The position numbers and the translations under genes are program-made. A stretch of DNA of 64,000 nt from NCBI GenBank assembly GCA_017860455.1, contig JAGDMF010000011.1, forward strand, positions 1-64,000, in the 5' to 3' direction. How positions within the stretch are numbered: position 1 is the first letter of the stretch; each line of letters starts with the position of its first letter. This document shows, piece after piece, positions 26,620 to 35,700 of this stretch. Origin of the DNA: Bacteroidota bacterium (lineage in GTDB: Bacteria; Bacteroidota; Bacteroidia; Bacteroidales; WCHB1-69). The notes beneath the pieces were generated by a model, which did not search any database, had not been told where the DNA came from, and saw only the letters and a program-made list of their open reading frames with translations.

Positions 26620-27445
26620 TTATCATACACATACCACTTACTGCGATGGAAAAGAGGAAATGAGCCAAATGGTGGAACGGGCTATTTATCTTGGCTTTAA
26701 TCACTTGGGTTTTTCATCCCATGCTCCTATTGAAAAGGATAATAATTTTTCTATCAAAGAGGAGAAAATTCCTGATTATATTAAAGAGATTGAATTTCAT
26801 CAGGTACATAATCCAAATATTCAATTGTTTAAAGGATTGGAGTGTGATTTTATTCCCGGTCTAACCAAACCATTTACCTATTTTAAAGATACTTATAAAC
26901 TTGATTTTATAATTGGTGGGATCCATTTGGTAAATAGTGGAATCGACAATCAGTTGTGGTTCATTGATGGATCCAAACAACAAATTTATGATGATGGATT
27001 AGCACAATTGTTTCAAAATAATATCAAAAAAGCAGTCACTTGTTTTTGGGAACAAACATTTGAAATGATTGAAACACAACCTTTTGATATTATTGCCCAT
27101 ATTGATAAAATAAAAATGCATAATAGAGGGCGTTTTTTTAAAGAAGAGGAACCATGGTATAAAGATTTGGTTATCAAAGCTATCGATCTGTTATACCATA
27201 AAAATAGAATTGTTGAAATTAATTCCAGAGGACTCTATAAAAAAAGATGTGATCATTTTTATCCTTCCGATTTCATCATTCAAAAGGTTGCTAAAAAAGG
27301 TATACCCATGGTGATTAGCAGTGATGCGCATAAGTCGGAAGAGCTCGACCTCTTTTATAATGAAGCGGTTGCTAAACTAAAACAATTTGGAATTTCAAAT
27401 GTAGTGTATTGGTCTTCTGATGGTTGGAAAGAAACTGCAATTTAA
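26609..27445 (+). CDS. PHP-family phosphatase, histidinol-phosphatase-like
   Basis: This 278-aa protein has the PHP N-terminal metal motif (NNYHTHTTYCDGKEEM), then GFSSHAP, LFKGLECDFIPG, IIGGIHLV, FDIIAHIDKIK, VEINSRGL and VISSDAHKSEEL. All metal-binding positions of the HisK/HisJ-type PHP family are visible. Histidinol-phosphate is the likely substrate, but no his gene is nearby, so another phosphate ester is possible. It overlaps xseA by 11 bp. Confidence 0.85.
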   Translation: MKNNYHTHTTYCDGKEEMSQMVERAIYLGFNHLGFSSHAPIEKDNNFSIKEEKIPDYIKEIEFHQVHNPNIQLFKGLECDFIPGLTKPFTYFKDTYKLDFIIGGIHLVNSGIDNQLWFIDGSKQQIYDDGLAQLFQNNIKKAVTCFWEQTFEMIETQPFDIIAHIDKIKMHNRGRFFKEEEPWYKDLVIKAIDLLYHKNRIVEINSRGLYKKRCDHFYPSDFIIQKVAKKGIPMVISSDAHKSEELDLFYNEAVAKLKQFGISNVVYWSSDGWKETAI

Positions 27446-27463
27446 GAATTCAAAATAGTACAA

Positions 27464-27495
27464 TAAAAAAAGGCTCTTATCAAGAGCCTTTTTTT
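27464..27495. terminator. Bidirectional terminator between the PHP gene and the cold-shock gene
   Basis: AAGGCTCTT-ATC-AAGAGCCTT with A7 and T7 tracts. It can serve both converging transcripts. Confidence 0.88.
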
Positions 27496-27522
27496 GTCTA
27501 AACTAAAAAACTTATATTTTTC

Positions 27523-27720
27523 TTAGTCCATTTTACGAACATTTCTTGCTTCAACACCTTTTTTTCCTTGACCTAATTCAAACTCTACTTGATCACCTTC
27601 GTTTGGTGTTCTTCCAGAGATGTTTGATTCATGAAAAAATACATCTTTACCACCGTTATCAGGAGTAATAAATCCGAATTTTGAAGTTTGTTTGTAAAAT
27701 TTTACTTTACCAGTTTCCAT
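27523..27720 (-). CDS. Cold-shock domain protein
   Basis: This 65-aa protein is a single cold-shock domain. RNP1 is KFGFITPD (with a Lys-Phe-Gly-Phe core) and RNP2 is KDVFFHESN. It binds single-stranded RNA or DNA and probably acts as an RNA chaperone. It has a leader of about 60 nt containing a 24-bp palindrome, a possible control element. Confidence 0.95.
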   Translation of the reverse strand: METGKVKFYKQTSKFGFITPDNGGKDVFFHESNISGRTPNEGDQVEFELGQGKKGVEARNVRKMD

Positions 27721-27747
27721 ACTATTGTTTTATTGATTAATTGATTA

Positions 27748-27771
27748 CTTTAAAATGGTACCATTTTAAAG
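27748..27771. promoter_or_regulatory. 24-bp perfect palindrome in the leader of the cold-shock gene
   Basis: The half-site CTTTAAAATGGT is followed at once by its reverse complement. It lies 28-51 bp before the cold-shock start codon, just downstream of a possible TACCTTTG -7 box (27793-27786, minus strand). It could be a dimer operator or an mRNA hairpin. Confidence 0.6.
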
Positions 27772-28019
27772 GTTTGAACTGTTGGCAAAGGTAACAACTT
27801 TTTATTTATAAATATATGATTTTCAATATTTTTTTATTTTTTTAATAAGATTTAGTTAAAAAACTAATAGTCAGGCATATATTAATCATGAAATGATCTG
27901 TTTTTTAGTTTTTTTAAGAAAAATGGAATACATTACTGCTTTAATAATAGAAACTTAAACGTTTAATTCTGAAACTATTTAGTACTTTTGCACCAAATTG
28001 AATAATAGAGTAAGTGACT
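27772..28019. other. Intergenic region between the cold-shock gene and mutS2
   Basis: AT-rich and without an ORF. It holds a possible TACCTTTG box for the cold-shock gene (27793-27786, minus) and TACTTTTG for mutS2 (27983-27990, plus). Confidence 0.4.
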
Positions 28020-30473
28020 ATGATATACCCAGTAAACTTTGAACAAAAAATCGGTTTTGATACAATACGTACTTTATTAAAAGAACATTGTATCAGCTTA
28101 ATGGGGGTTGAACATGTGGATTTGATGACGTATGCTACTGATTTTGATCAAATCATATTGGCATTAGAACAGGTGCAACACATGCAAACAGCCATTCAGT
28201 TTGACGACCCTGTTCCGGCACAAGATTTCTTTGATATTAGAGGTGTTCTATCCAGAATTAGATTAGAGGGAACATTTGTCGAAATTGATGAATTGGCTGA
28301 AATCAGAGCTGTGTTAAGTACTGTAATACAAATTTTTGTGTATTTCAGAGTTAAAAATGAAGAGGATAAATATTCCCGAATATGGGATTTGTGCAAGGAT
28401 CTTTATTTGGAAAAAGATCTGTTGGAATCAATAAATAAGATCATTGATCCTAAAGGTCAGCTAAAGGATAATGCGTCTGAAGAATTACGAAGAATAAGGA
28501 GAGAGATTATTAAGATCTCAGGTGAGGCAGATCGTAAGATTAAAAAAATATTGCAATTCGCTAAAAAAGAGGGTGTTGTTAAAGAGGATGCAGAAATGAC
28601 CATCAGAAATGGTCGTTTATGTATTCCCGTACCAGCGCAATTTAAAAGAAAACTTCATGGATTTATTCATGATGAGTCTGCAACAGGACAAACGGTTTTT
28701 ATAGAACCAGCGGATGTTTTTGATTCCAATAACGAATTAAAGGATCTGTTAAATGCTGAAAGAAGGGAGATTATAAGAATTTTAACGGAGATTTCCAATC
28801 AAATCCGGTTTTCATTACCTAATATTCATCAGACAATAAGTTTTCTGGGAACTTTTGATTTTATTAGAGCGAAGGCACAATTTGCAATAAGAATTAAAGG
28901 GGTTCTCCCTCATGTTCACAATGAACAAATGATTGAATGGAATCAGGCGGTTCATCCGATTTTGTTTCTGAATTTTCAAAATTCACACAAAAAAGTGGAA
29001 CCACTGAATATTCAGTTGCATAAAGATTCCCGTATATTAATCATTTCCGGTCCAAATGCCGGAGGAAAATCAGTTTGTCTTAAAACAGTTGGCTTATTGC
29101 AGTATATGATGCAGTCAGGGTTGTTGGTTCCGATGCAGGAATTTTCAGAAATGGGACTCTTTGATTCCTTTTTTATCAATATGGGAGATGAGCAATCTAT
29201 TGATAATGATTTAAGTACCTATAGTTCTCATTTAAGAAACATCAAAACCATGATTGAACATCTGGATTCCTCTTCATTGTTTTTGATTGATGAATTTGGA
29301 TCCGGTACTGAACCCACTCTTGGGGGAGCAATGGCTGAAGCAATTTTGGAACATATTTATGAAACCGGTTGTTTCGGAATCATAACTACACACTATGGAA
29401 ATCTTAAAGTGTTTTCAGAAACACATCCGGAAGCAGCCAATGGAGCCATGTTATTTGATACCAATGCGTTAAAGCCATTATTTATTTTAAAACAAGGAAA
29501 ACCCGGTAGCTCTTTCACCTACGAAATTGCAAGACAAATCGGATTACCGGAATCAATCATAGCCAGTGCCATATCAAAATCGGGAACGACACAAATTGAT
29601 TATGAAAGAGTTTTAGAGGAGGTGGAACTCGAGAAAATGGAATTGGAAAAAAGACTTAAAATGGTTACCCAAACCGATGATAAATTAGCAGAGTTGATTG
29701 ATTCCTATAATGAGAAATTTAAAGAGTTTGATAAACAAAGAAAAGAGATCCTGCAAAAAGCTAAAAATCAGGCTATTTTGATCATTGATGGAGCGAATAA
29801 AGTGATTGAAAATACCATTAGGGAGATCAAAGAAGTGAAAGCAGAATCCACCAAAACCAAAGAGATCCGTAATAATATTCAACATTTGAAGAAAGATCTC
29901 GAAAAAGAGATCTCCTCCATTGAACAGGAAGAAGTAATGAAACCTTTGGTGCCCATTAAAAAAGCCACTCCAAAAATAAAAATGGATAAAATAGAGGAAA
30001 CTCCTATTCAAGTTGGAGATTCGGTGTTGATAACCGATATTCAGACAATTGGAGAAGTAACACAATTAAATGGGAATGAAATAACCATCTCTTTTAATTC
30101 TGTTTCACTAAAAACCAATTTGAAGAGAGTGGTCAAAATATCCAAAAAGGAAGCAAGAACAGTTCAAAGAGGTGGGTTTTCTAAGTTAGATGGTACACGA
30201 ATTGGGGAGGTGATGAATGAAAAAGTGGCCAAATTCAATGCCGTTTTAGATCTTAGAGGAAAAAGAGCGGATGAGTCCGTTCAACTCCTTGAGTCTTTTG
30301 TAGATGAGGCAATCCTTCTTAGCATTCACCATATCAAAATATTACACGGAAAAGGGGATGGAATTTTGCGAAAAGTGATCCGACAATATTTATCAAGAAG
30401 GAAAGATGTCCATAGTTATGGTGATGAGATGCTTGAACTCGGTGGTGCAGGTATCACAGTGATTAATTTGTAA
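28020..30473 (+). CDS. mutS2: Endonuclease MutS2
   Basis: This 817-aa protein starts at ATG 28020; the ORF track uses a GTG two codons earlier. It has MutS core helices, then the ATPase with Walker A ISGPNAGGKSVCLKT, signature STYSSHLRNIK and Walker B LFLIDEFGSGTEP. A coiled coil (EKMELEKRLKMV to KAKNQAIL) leads to a KOW-like segment and a C-terminal Smr domain (LDLRGKRADESVQ, HIKILHGKGDGILRKV). It acts in suppressing homologous recombination or in rescue of collided ribosomes, as proposed in other bacteria. Confidence 0.96.
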   Translation: MIYPVNFEQKIGFDTIRTLLKEHCISLMGVEHVDLMTYATDFDQIILALEQVQHMQTAIQFDDPVPAQDFFDIRGVLSRIRLEGTFVEIDELAEIRAVLSTVIQIFVYFRVKNEEDKYSRIWDLCKDLYLEKDLLESINKIIDPKGQLKDNASEELRRIRREIIKISGEADRKIKKILQFAKKEGVVKEDAEMTIRNGRLCIPVPAQFKRKLHGFIHDESATGQTVFIEPADVFDSNNELKDLLNAERREIIRILTEISNQIRFSLPNIHQTISFLGTFDFIRAKAQFAIRIKGVLPHVHNEQMIEWNQAVHPILFLNFQNSHKKVEPLNIQLHKDSRILIISGPNAGGKSVCLKTVGLLQYMMQSGLLVPMQEFSEMGLFDSFFINMGDEQSIDNDLSTYSSHLRNIKTMIEHLDSSSLFLIDEFGSGTEPTLGGAMAEAILEHIYETGCFGIITTHYGNLKVFSETHPEAANGAMLFDTNALKPLFILKQGKPGSSFTYEIARQIGLPESIIASAISKSGTTQIDYERVLEEVELEKMELEKRLKMVTQTDDKLAELIDSYNEKFKEFDKQRKEILQKAKNQAILIIDGANKVIENTIREIKEVKAESTKTKEIRNNIQHLKKDLEKEISSIEQEEVMKPLVPIKKATPKIKMDKIEETPIQVGDSVLITDIQTIGEVTQLNGNEITISFNSVSLKTNLKRVVKISKKEARTVQRGGFSKLDGTRIGEVMNEKVAKFNAVLDLRGKRADESVQLLESFVDEAILLSIHHIKILHGKGDGILRKVIRQYLSRRKDVHSYGDEMLELGGAGITVINL

Positions 30474-30496
30474 TTAACAATGTTAAATTTTTTAAT

Positions 30497-31744
30497 ATGA
30501 TTATAATTTCTATAGGAAACGAGATTTTATACGGAAAAACAATCAATACCAATGCCTCATTTATTGCTGATCAATTGTATGGGTTGGGGATTGAGGTACA
30601 AAAAGTGATCACTATTGGAGATCATCAGGAGCAAATTCTGGAAACATTAACCGCTGCTTTTCTTGAAACAGATTTTGTGGTTATGACTGGAGGTTTGGGA
30701 CCCACCAAAGATGATATCACCAAGCAGGTAATCTGTGATTATTTTCATGTGGAGCAGGTGATCAACGAAAAGGTGGTTGCAGACATCAAAAAAATGTTTG
30801 AGAGAAGAGGTTTCAAATTGAATGAAATCAATAGATTACAGGCTTCTATGCCGGTTGGATCGATCCCATTAACAAATAAAAATGGAACAGCACCAGGAAT
30901 CTGGATCGAAAAGGATCAGAAGTTTTTTGTAGCTATGCCCGGTGTTCCTTTTGAGATGAAACCTATTGTTACGGATGAAATGATTCCGATGTTGAAAGAG
31001 CGTTACCCATTTCAAAACTGTATTGTACATAAAGAGTTAATCACTGCCGGTATTGGAGAAAGTGCCCTTTCGGAACTTATAGAATCATGGGAATTAGCTC
31101 TCCCAAAACATATAACATTGGCCTATTTACCGGCTCCCGGAAAACTGATGTTACGACTAACCGGAAGATCGGTAAAAGGTTCTGAAAATCAATTACATTC
31201 AGAATTAAAAGAACAAATAAAGCAACTTAAAAAAATCGCAGGAAACTATATTATTTCTGATCAAAGTGAAAATCTGGAGGAAGTGATCGGAAAAATACTT
31301 ATCAGAAAAAAAGGAAAACTGGCCGTTGCAGAAAGTTGTACTGGTGGATATCTCGCCCATTTAATCACTTCAGTGCCAGGTTCTTCCCAATATTTTGAAG
31401 GGGGTTTGGTTTCCTATTCTAACGAAGTGAAACATGCCATATTAAATGTTAGGGAATTGAACTTGAAAAAACATGGTGCTGTCAGTGAATTTGTTGTTAA
31501 TGATATGGCAATCAATACGATGGGATTGTTTGATGTTGATTATACAATCGCCATTTCAGGCATTGCTGGTCCCAGTGGTGGAACCCCTGAAAAACCGGTA
31601 GGAACCGTTTGGATTGCTGTGGCAAATCCGATGAAAGTGGTAGCCGAAAAGTTTAGTTTTGGAACGGAGGGTGGAAGAGAAGTGATTATTCAACGAGCTG
31701 CACGAGCCGCACTTTATATGTTTTATAAGTTATTGCAGGCTTAG
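30497..31744 (+). CDS. cinA: CinA-like protein / nicotinamide-nucleotide amidase
   Basis: This 415-aa protein has an N-terminal molybdopterin-binding-like domain (ISIGNEILYGKTINTNASFIA, VVMTGGLGPTKDDITKQ). The C-terminal amidase domain has LAVAESCTGGYLAHLITSVPGSSQYFEGGLVSYSNEVK and IAGPSGGTPEKPVGTVWIA. It recycles nicotinamide mononucleotide to nicotinate mononucleotide. The C-terminal stop overlaps by 4 bp the stop of the converging kinase gene. Confidence 0.95.
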   Translation: MIIISIGNEILYGKTINTNASFIADQLYGLGIEVQKVITIGDHQEQILETLTAAFLETDFVVMTGGLGPTKDDITKQVICDYFHVEQVINEKVVADIKKMFERRGFKLNEINRLQASMPVGSIPLTNKNGTAPGIWIEKDQKFFVAMPGVPFEMKPIVTDEMIPMLKERYPFQNCIVHKELITAGIGESALSELIESWELALPKHITLAYLPAPGKLMLRLTGRSVKGSENQLHSELKEQIKQLKKIAGNYIISDQSENLEEVIGKILIRKKGKLAVAESCTGGYLAHLITSVPGSSQYFEGGLVSYSNEVKHAILNVRELNLKKHGAVSEFVVNDMAINTMGLFDVDYTIAISGIAGPSGGTPEKPVGTVWIAVANPMKVVAEKFSFGTEGGREVIIQRAARAALYMFYKLLQA

Positions 31745-32688
31745 TTAAAATGCTCATCAGATAATCTTGCTCCAATAGTCTGGATACAAGCAGCACCTAA
31801 ACGGGAAGCTAATGCACCGCATTGGTCTACAGAATAATTATTGATTAACCCATAAAGGAATCCGGAAGCATAAATATCACCGGCACCTGTTGTATCTATT
31901 CTTTCACCAGGAGCAGGTGGAATAACGGTCACTTTACCATCCACTTTTGCAATGGAACCTTTTGCTCCCAATTTAACTACAGAAACAGAACAATACTTAG
32001 ATAATTCATCAAGAGCTTCTAATTCTTCTTTTCCGGTAAATGCTTTGGCTTCCTCTTCGTTGGCAAAAATTATATCTACATAATCAACAAGTAATTGTTC
32101 AACCAAATCACGCATAGATTCCACTAAATTATAACTGGCCATATCCATCGATATTTTTAACCCGCATTGTTTGGCTTTTTGACAAATATCCAATACCAGA
32201 TCTTTATTAAAAATCAAATATCCTTCTACATGAATGATATCATATTGTTTCAAAACATCAATATTGATTTCTGAAGGAGTCATAGTAGCAGCAGCTCCAA
32301 GGTAGGTAGCAAATGTACGTTCTCCATTCGGAGAGATAAATGTGGTTGCAATTCCGGTGTCAATATCAGAATACAAAAAATGGGTATTTATCTGGGCTCT
32401 ATCCATATCATTTTTGAAGAAATCACCAGCCTGATCTTTTGAAATTTTTCCAATATAGCCGGTTTGAGCTCCTAATTTGGCCAAACCATAAATGGTATTG
32501 GAAGTTGAACCGCCGGATGCAATTTTTTGATTCAAATGTGCTATTTCACTATGAATCACTCGTTTCTTTTCAGCATCTATCATTTCCATTCCCCCTTTTA
32601 CCAAACCGAATTTTTCAATTTGTTGATCATCAGATACTTCTAATAATACATCCACAAGGGCATTCCCAATTCCTAATATTTTTTTCAT
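31741..32688 (-). CDS. PfkB-family kinase, adenosine kinase-like
   Basis: This 315-aa ribokinase-fold protein has an N-terminal GIGNALVDVLLEV, the substrate loop ASGGSTSNTIYGLAKLG, and the anion hole DTTGAGDIYASGFLYGL near the C-terminus. The N-terminal GGS-N motif and overall length fit the adenosine kinase branch, but sugar kinases of the same family cannot be excluded from sequence alone. It is 11 bp downstream of prmA on the same strand. Confidence 0.88.
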   Translation of the reverse strand: MKKILGIGNALVDVLLEVSDDQQIEKFGLVKGGMEMIDAEKKRVIHSEIAHLNQKIASGGSTSNTIYGLAKLGAQTGYIGKISKDQAGDFFKNDMDRAQINTHFLYSDIDTGIATTFISPNGERTFATYLGAAATMTPSEINIDVLKQYDIIHVEGYLIFNKDLVLDICQKAKQCGLKISMDMASYNLVESMRDLVEQLLVDYVDIIFANEEEAKAFTGKEELEALDELSKYCSVSVVKLGAKGSIAKVDGKVTVIPPAPGERIDTTGAGDIYASGFLYGLINNYSVDQCGALASRLGAACIQTIGARLSDEHFN

Positions 32689-32698
32689 TTTTAATGTT

Positions 32699-33541
32699 TT
32701 ATAATTTTATAAATTTTGCAGCACACCATCTGTTTTTCTCTTTGTGAGACACATACTGAAGACCTAATGATTCACATCTCTCTTTAATTTTAGGTAAATC
32801 ATCATCAACATAAAAGCCACTTAAAAACAGAACGCCATTCGGAAGTAAAGTTTCATAATAAGCATCCATATCATTTAGTAAAATGTTTCTGTTGATATTG
32901 GCGATGATCACCTGATAAGAGTCACCTTTGATTGTAGCTGCATCTCCTAATTTTACTACAATATCTTCACTATTATTTCTTGAATTATTTTCAACGTTAT
33001 TTAGGTAGGCCCATTCATCGTTATCAATGGCAGTCACCGGAAAAGCTCCCTTTTTGAAGGCTAATATCGCTAAAATACCCGTTCCGGCTCCCATGTCTAA
33101 AACTGATCTGTTTTCAAAAGGCTCTTCCAGAATATATTGAATCATCAATGAGGTTGTTTCATGATGTGCTGTTCCGAAAGACATTTTAGGTTCAATAACA
33201 ATTTCGTAGTCCACTTGTTCCATTTGGGGATGAAATGGAGCTCTTATATAACAACGATCTGCAATTAAAACGGGTTCATAATTCGACTCCCATAAAGCAT
33301 TCCAATTTTCCATCTTCACATCAGAAAACTGATATTGCAATTGAACCGGATATTCGTGTTGAGTCAAAATGGTTTCAATCTCTTCCTGATTGAACTGATC
33401 TTTTTGAATATAAGCTAACAGAGTATCTTCAGATTCACCATCTGAAAAACTTTCAAAACCCACTTCTCCAAGCAGCCCTATAAACACTTCTTTCCAGGGT
33501 TCAGGTTCACTGAACACGATTTTAAGTTCAAAATAATTCAT
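32699..33541 (-). CDS. prmA: Ribosomal protein L11 methyltransferase
   Basis: This 280-aa protein has the N-terminal substrate-recognition domain (PWKEVFIGLLGEVGFESF), then SFGTAHHETTSLMI and the SAM-binding motif VLDMGAGTGILAILAFKKGA with AIDNDEWA and NPP-like IANINRNIL. It trimethylates ribosomal protein L11. It is followed closely by the kinase gene and preceded by the PepSY-like protein. Confidence 0.93.
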   Translation of the reverse strand: MNYFELKIVFSEPEPWKEVFIGLLGEVGFESFSDGESEDTLLAYIQKDQFNQEEIETILTQHEYPVQLQYQFSDVKMENWNALWESNYEPVLIADRCYIRAPFHPQMEQVDYEIVIEPKMSFGTAHHETTSLMIQYILEEPFENRSVLDMGAGTGILAILAFKKGAFPVTAIDNDEWAYLNNVENNSRNNSEDIVVKLGDAATIKGDSYQVIIANINRNILLNDMDAYYETLLPNGVLFLSGFYVDDDLPKIKERCESLGLQYVSHKEKNRWCAAKFIKL

Positions 33542-33553
33542 TTTTATACTTTT

Positions 33554-35152
33554 TTATTGCATGATTTGACCGGCAAGCGTAAATTTCAGCGGGGTTAACA
33601 TGTTGGTCTTTTTGTCTTTAATAATAACCAGATAGTAGTTTTTCTTTTCAACTATTCCTCTAACTGAATAATATTCATAGATTTGAGATCCTTTATGGTT
33701 CTTTTTAATATATCCTTCAATATTAGAGCTGATATTATCCATATTGGCAGTAGTTCTAATTTCAAGAATTGAACCATTTCCTTCCATTACAACAATCTCT
33801 TTACCTCTCACTCCGAAATAGCTGGCTAGGAAATAACCTTCATCATCTTCAGACCATTCCACGCCGGTAATTTTGGGATATTTTTGTTTGAAAGCAGCAA
33901 TAGCTAATTCCGGAATTTCATTGGGTTTTTCATTAATTGATTCAACAGATAATTTGGCATATACATCGGATGGTTGTTCCTCTTCCGCTTTATATGTTTT
34001 TAATATCCTACCCAATTTATCAAAAACTACACTGGTAGAAACCATAGCTTTTTTGTTGTTTTTCTCATAGAATTCAACCAATATTTTATCTTGTTTATCC
34101 GCTCTGGTTTCTTTTACTGCTGTTATAAATTCATATCCTCTATAAGTGGATTCCAAATGTTTAAGCATAGCACCTGTGATCGCTTCTTCAGGTAAAAATG
34201 TATATGTTTTTTCCCACAAACCCTCTTTGGTAAAATAGAGTTCGTTTTTTTGTTCCTTAACAGTACAGGTAGCCACATAGAATGGATCAACGGTATTCCA
34301 TTCCACATTTTCAGGTTGTAACACTTTTTTAGCGAATGCTTTTAAAACGGGAGCTGGCGCATCACCATTAGCATAGGGATCCTCTTTGGTGGTTTTAGGT
34401 TGTGTTTTAGGCTGAGTTGTCGTTTTAGGCTGTGTTGTCGTTTTGGGCTGAGTAGCAGGTTTATTCTCTTTAGGTTGGGTTGTTTCATCAGGATCAGCAT
34501 TGTCCTCTTTAGGTTGTTGTTTAGGCTGTTGTTTGGGTTGTTGAGCTGTTTGTTGAGCAGGTTTTGTTTCTTGTTTAGGTTTTTGATTATTTTTGCCTTT
34601 GGGGGCATTTTCTTCAGCAATCTCTTGATCTGCTTTTTGTTGCACTTTCTGTTTTGGAGTAAGTTCAGGAGTTACAAATCCATCAGGGTCAGTTCTGGTT
34701 AAAAGTTTGCCAAAATTATCAAAAGTTAATACAGAAGCTTGTGCACCAACAACTTCAGGTTTAACCTCAACATAATAATACAATTTAACATTGAGTTCCT
34801 CTCTGATCTCCGAAACTGCAATATTAAATTCAGGATAATTTTTATCAATATACCCAATGATAGCAGTAGGTAATGTCGATTTAGGAATCAAAGTTGTAGA
34901 TTTTATAAAAGTACCATCACTTTGGATATAAATCACAGCAGAAGAGCCATCTACTTTAAAATTGGCTACATATACATCACCATCCAATACCCATTGTGAG
35001 ACTTTAACTTCCCCTTGTAAATCCAGTAATGTTTGTTTCACTTCATCAGGAACATTATCCGGTTTTACTTTTTGTCCGAATAACTCAGATGAGGTGATTA
35101 AAAGCAATGAAATACCCAATATTAGAGTACCAAAACGAACACTTTTTTTCAT
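33554..35152 (-). CDS. Secreted multidomain PepSY-like (DUF2874/BLIP-like) protein
   Basis: This 532-aa protein has a signal peptide (FGTLILGISLLLITSSELFGQ). It contains three PepSY-like units: VPDEVKQTLLDLQGEVKVSQWVLDGDVYVANFKVDG near residue 35, APAPVLKAFAKKVLQPENVEWNTVDPFYVATC near 265, and IPELAIAAFKQKYPKITGVEWSEDDEGYFLASY near 420. A charged linker rich in Lys, Gln, Pro and Thr (repeats such as TQPKTTTQPK) lies between the first and second. The fold is known from periplasmic proteins of Bacteroidetes, with no set function. It is in a run with prmA and the kinase. Confidence 0.7.
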   Translation of the reverse strand: MKKSVRFGTLILGISLLLITSSELFGQKVKPDNVPDEVKQTLLDLQGEVKVSQWVLDGDVYVANFKVDGSSAVIYIQSDGTFIKSTTLIPKSTLPTAIIGYIDKNYPEFNIAVSEIREELNVKLYYYVEVKPEVVGAQASVLTFDNFGKLLTRTDPDGFVTPELTPKQKVQQKADQEIAEENAPKGKNNQKPKQETKPAQQTAQQPKQQPKQQPKEDNADPDETTQPKENKPATQPKTTTQPKTTTQPKTQPKTTKEDPYANGDAPAPVLKAFAKKVLQPENVEWNTVDPFYVATCTVKEQKNELYFTKEGLWEKTYTFLPEEAITGAMLKHLESTYRGYEFITAVKETRADKQDKILVEFYEKNNKKAMVSTSVVFDKLGRILKTYKAEEEQPSDVYAKLSVESINEKPNEIPELAIAAFKQKYPKITGVEWSEDDEGYFLASYFGVRGKEIVVMEGNGSILEIRTTANMDNISSNIEGYIKKNHKGSQIYEYYSVRGIVEKKNYYLVIIKDKKTNMLTPLKFTLAGQIMQ

Positions 35153-35215
35153 ATTACATGTTTTTTTTATTCAAACTTCAAAAATAAGAAAAATTTTGGA
35201 ATAAGTAAAAAGAAA

Positions 35216-35635
35216 TTATTCTTCAAAAAATAGAATTTTCATTCCCTTAATATTGGTATCAAATTTCTTCTCAACATGAGAAATAATAAAATTTTCCAGT
35301 TCTTTTTCCAGATTGATCATTTTTCTTTCTGATTCATTGACAATAAAATAGGTATTTTTATCAGTGATATTCAAATCAAAAAATAGTTTACCATCCATGA
35401 TGATTTTATCTAAAACACCAATCTCTTCCATCAATTTTACTGTATTGTAAAGGGTTGCTCTACTTACATAATATTTTTGGGCATTGAGATGATTTCTCAA
35501 AAAATCGACTTGAAATGGGGCATTGAGTTGTATAATGGCTCGAAGAATAGCAAATCGCTCCTGAGTTTGTTTTAGTCCCCGGGATAACAGTGTATTGGCA
35601 AACTGTCTAAACAAATGATCTGACGATTCTTGCAA
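35216..35635 (-). CDS. Fur-fold transcriptional regulator lacking the usual metal-binding residues
   Basis: This 139-aa protein has the winged-helix part of Fur: GLKQTQERFAILRAIIQLNAPFQVDFLRNHLNAQKYYVSRATLYNTVKLMEEIGVL. The dimerization half is strongly divergent. Where Fur proteins have a His-rich HHH-CxxC site, this one reads DKNTYFIVNESERKMINLE, and the tail IKGMKILFFEE has no CxxC. It therefore probably does not sense iron or zinc through the classical sites. It is divergent from purC, with overlapping promoters, so purC is the obvious target candidate. Confidence 0.85.
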   Translation of the reverse strand: MQESSDHLFRQFANTLLSRGLKQTQERFAILRAIIQLNAPFQVDFLRNHLNAQKYYVSRATLYNTVKLMEEIGVLDKIIMDGKLFFDLNITDKNTYFIVNESERKMINLEKELENFIISHVEKKFDTNIKGMKILFFEE

Positions 35636-35645
35636 ATTCTTATAG

Positions 35646-35680
35646 TTTTTGCAAAAATAGGAATAATTTATTTATCTTTG
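35646..35680. promoter_or_regulatory. Overlapping divergent promoters of the Fur-like gene and purC
   Basis: purC has TTTTTG (35646-35651), 21 nt, TATCTTTG (35673-35680). On the minus strand, TATTTTTG (35659-35652) serves the regulator gene. The purC -33 and the regulator -7 box touch, so one bound protein could control both. Confidence 0.65.
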
Positions 35681-35700
35681 TACCATAAATAATAAAAAAA

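Noticed and set aside
34342-34702. ORFs opposite the PepSY-like gene (34342-34620, 34400-34702).
   Set aside because: They are shadows of the low-complexity linker in other frames.
35216-35635. Classical iron-sensing Fur.
   Set aside because: The His and Cys ligands are missing, so only the fold is supported.
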